Source: Streptomyces fulvorobeus
Lineage (GTDB): Bacteria > Actinomycetota > Actinomycetes > Streptomycetales > Streptomycetaceae
Direction of reading: 5' to 3'
NCBI RefSeq assembly: GCF_013167895.1
Contig: NZ_BLWC01000001.1
Coordinates: forward strand, 5,518,001-5,582,000
Length of the DNA stretch: 64,000 nt
The notes beneath the pieces were generated by a model, which did not search any database, was not told the DNA's origin, and worked only from the letters and a program-made list of their open reading frames with translations. Positions within the stretch are counted from its first letter, which is position 1. Each line of letters opens with the position of its first letter. Below are positions 63,745 to 64,000 of this stretch, piece after piece. Both the position numbers and the translations under genes were made by a program.

Positions 63745-64000
63745 TCAGAGGGCGACAGCGACGCCACTGAAGGCCGTCTCGGGGGTCTGGGGTGAGGTGA
63801 AGCGGGCGTTGACCAGGTAGAGACGGCCGCCGAAGCGCGCCGCGGTGGTGGGGACGTCGAACCGTGGGTCGGTGATCGTCCGGCGCAGCCGGGCGGTCCG
63901 GGCCCCGGCGTCGAGCTCGAACACGCTGATGAGGTTCAGCCGGTTCTGCACGACGTACAGGGTGCGGCCGACGCGGACCAGGCCGTCGCCGTTGACGACG
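63745..64000 (-). CDS. Beta-propeller (SMP-30-like) protein, 3' end only
   Basis: The last 84 codons of a gene entering from the right. The sequence NGDGLVRVGRTLYVVQNRL and TAARFGGRLYLVNARF shows repeating propeller blades. Close relatives are secreted SMP-30/NHL-like proteins of Streptomyces, sometimes labelled superoxide dismutase. The start is outside the window. Confidence 0.65.
   Translation of the reverse strand, partial: VVNGDGLVRVGRTLYVVQNRLNLISVFELDAGARTARLRRTITDPRFDVPTTAARFGGRLYLVNARFTSPQTPETAFSGVAVAL

Overview
The window is a piece of a Streptomyces (or very close actinomycete) chromosome. The sequence is extremely GC-rich with G/C at nearly every third codon position. GTG starts and ATGA/GTGA stop-start overlaps are common. 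It carries a streptomycete conservon (cvn operon), a streptogrisin-type protease, XRE-DUF5753/DUF397 regulator pairs, DUF305/DUF3105 proteins and four cytochrome P450 genes. No rRNA, tRNA, CRISPR array or insertion sequence was found.

Layout. 1-0.85 kb: 5' part of a secreted protein gene with a TTA codon. 1.05-8.0 kb: jetA-jetB-jetC of a Wadjet-type SMC anti-plasmid system (TIGR02677/02678/02680 families), with two frameshifts in jetC and no recognisable jetD. 8.2-11.5 kb: a GtrA-like membrane protein and a polar amino-acid ABC importer. 11.8-14.3 kb: two translationally coupled P450s, the first CYP157-like and lacking the ExxR motif. 14.5-29.1 kb: a xyloglucan-utilisation locus. It holds a LacI regulator, a sugar ABC importer, a secreted GH74 xyloglucanase, a GH42 beta-galactosidase, a GH3 beta-glucosidase and a GH31 alpha-xylosidase. 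Four identical 14-bp palindromes sit in its two promoter regions. 29.4-36.6 kb: choline/betaine-aldehyde oxidation genes with a quaternary-amine ABC importer whose permease is a tandem fusion. 37.3-42.5 kb: secreted protease, P450, ABC exporter, ThuA-like protein. 42.6-47.3 kb: divergent xylB/xylA and a ROK regulator coupled to a phosphatase. 47.4-49.3 kb: DUF305/DUF3105 and a DUF6153-like secreted protein. 50.1-54.8 kb: conservon cvnABCD plus a P450. 54.9-64 kb: GH4 glycosidase, anti-sigma-type ATPase, XRE/DUF397 pair followed by a decayed methyltransferase, YchJ protein, GNAT acetyltransferase, a DHA2 drug exporter, an ATP-grasp protein, a small protein and the 3' end of a beta-propeller gene.

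How the genes work together. Secreted GH74 would cut xyloglucan and the ABC system would import the oligosaccharides. GH42, GH31 and GH3 would strip galactose, xylose and glucose inside the cell. The xylose released could enter xylA/xylB 15 kb away. Imported choline would be oxidised by the GMC enzyme and the aldehyde dehydrogenase to glycine betaine, an osmoprotectant.

Quality warning. Seven reading-frame breaks in otherwise well-conserved genes (two in jetC, one each in a sugar permease, the ThuA-like gene, the conservon P450, the MFS exporter C-terminus and a small gene near 63.3 kb) are each repaired by adding one G or C, six of them inside a G/C run. This looks more like uncorrected single-base deletions in the assembly than seven independent mutations. 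The methyltransferase relic at 58.4-58.9 kb is different and appears to be a true pseudogene.
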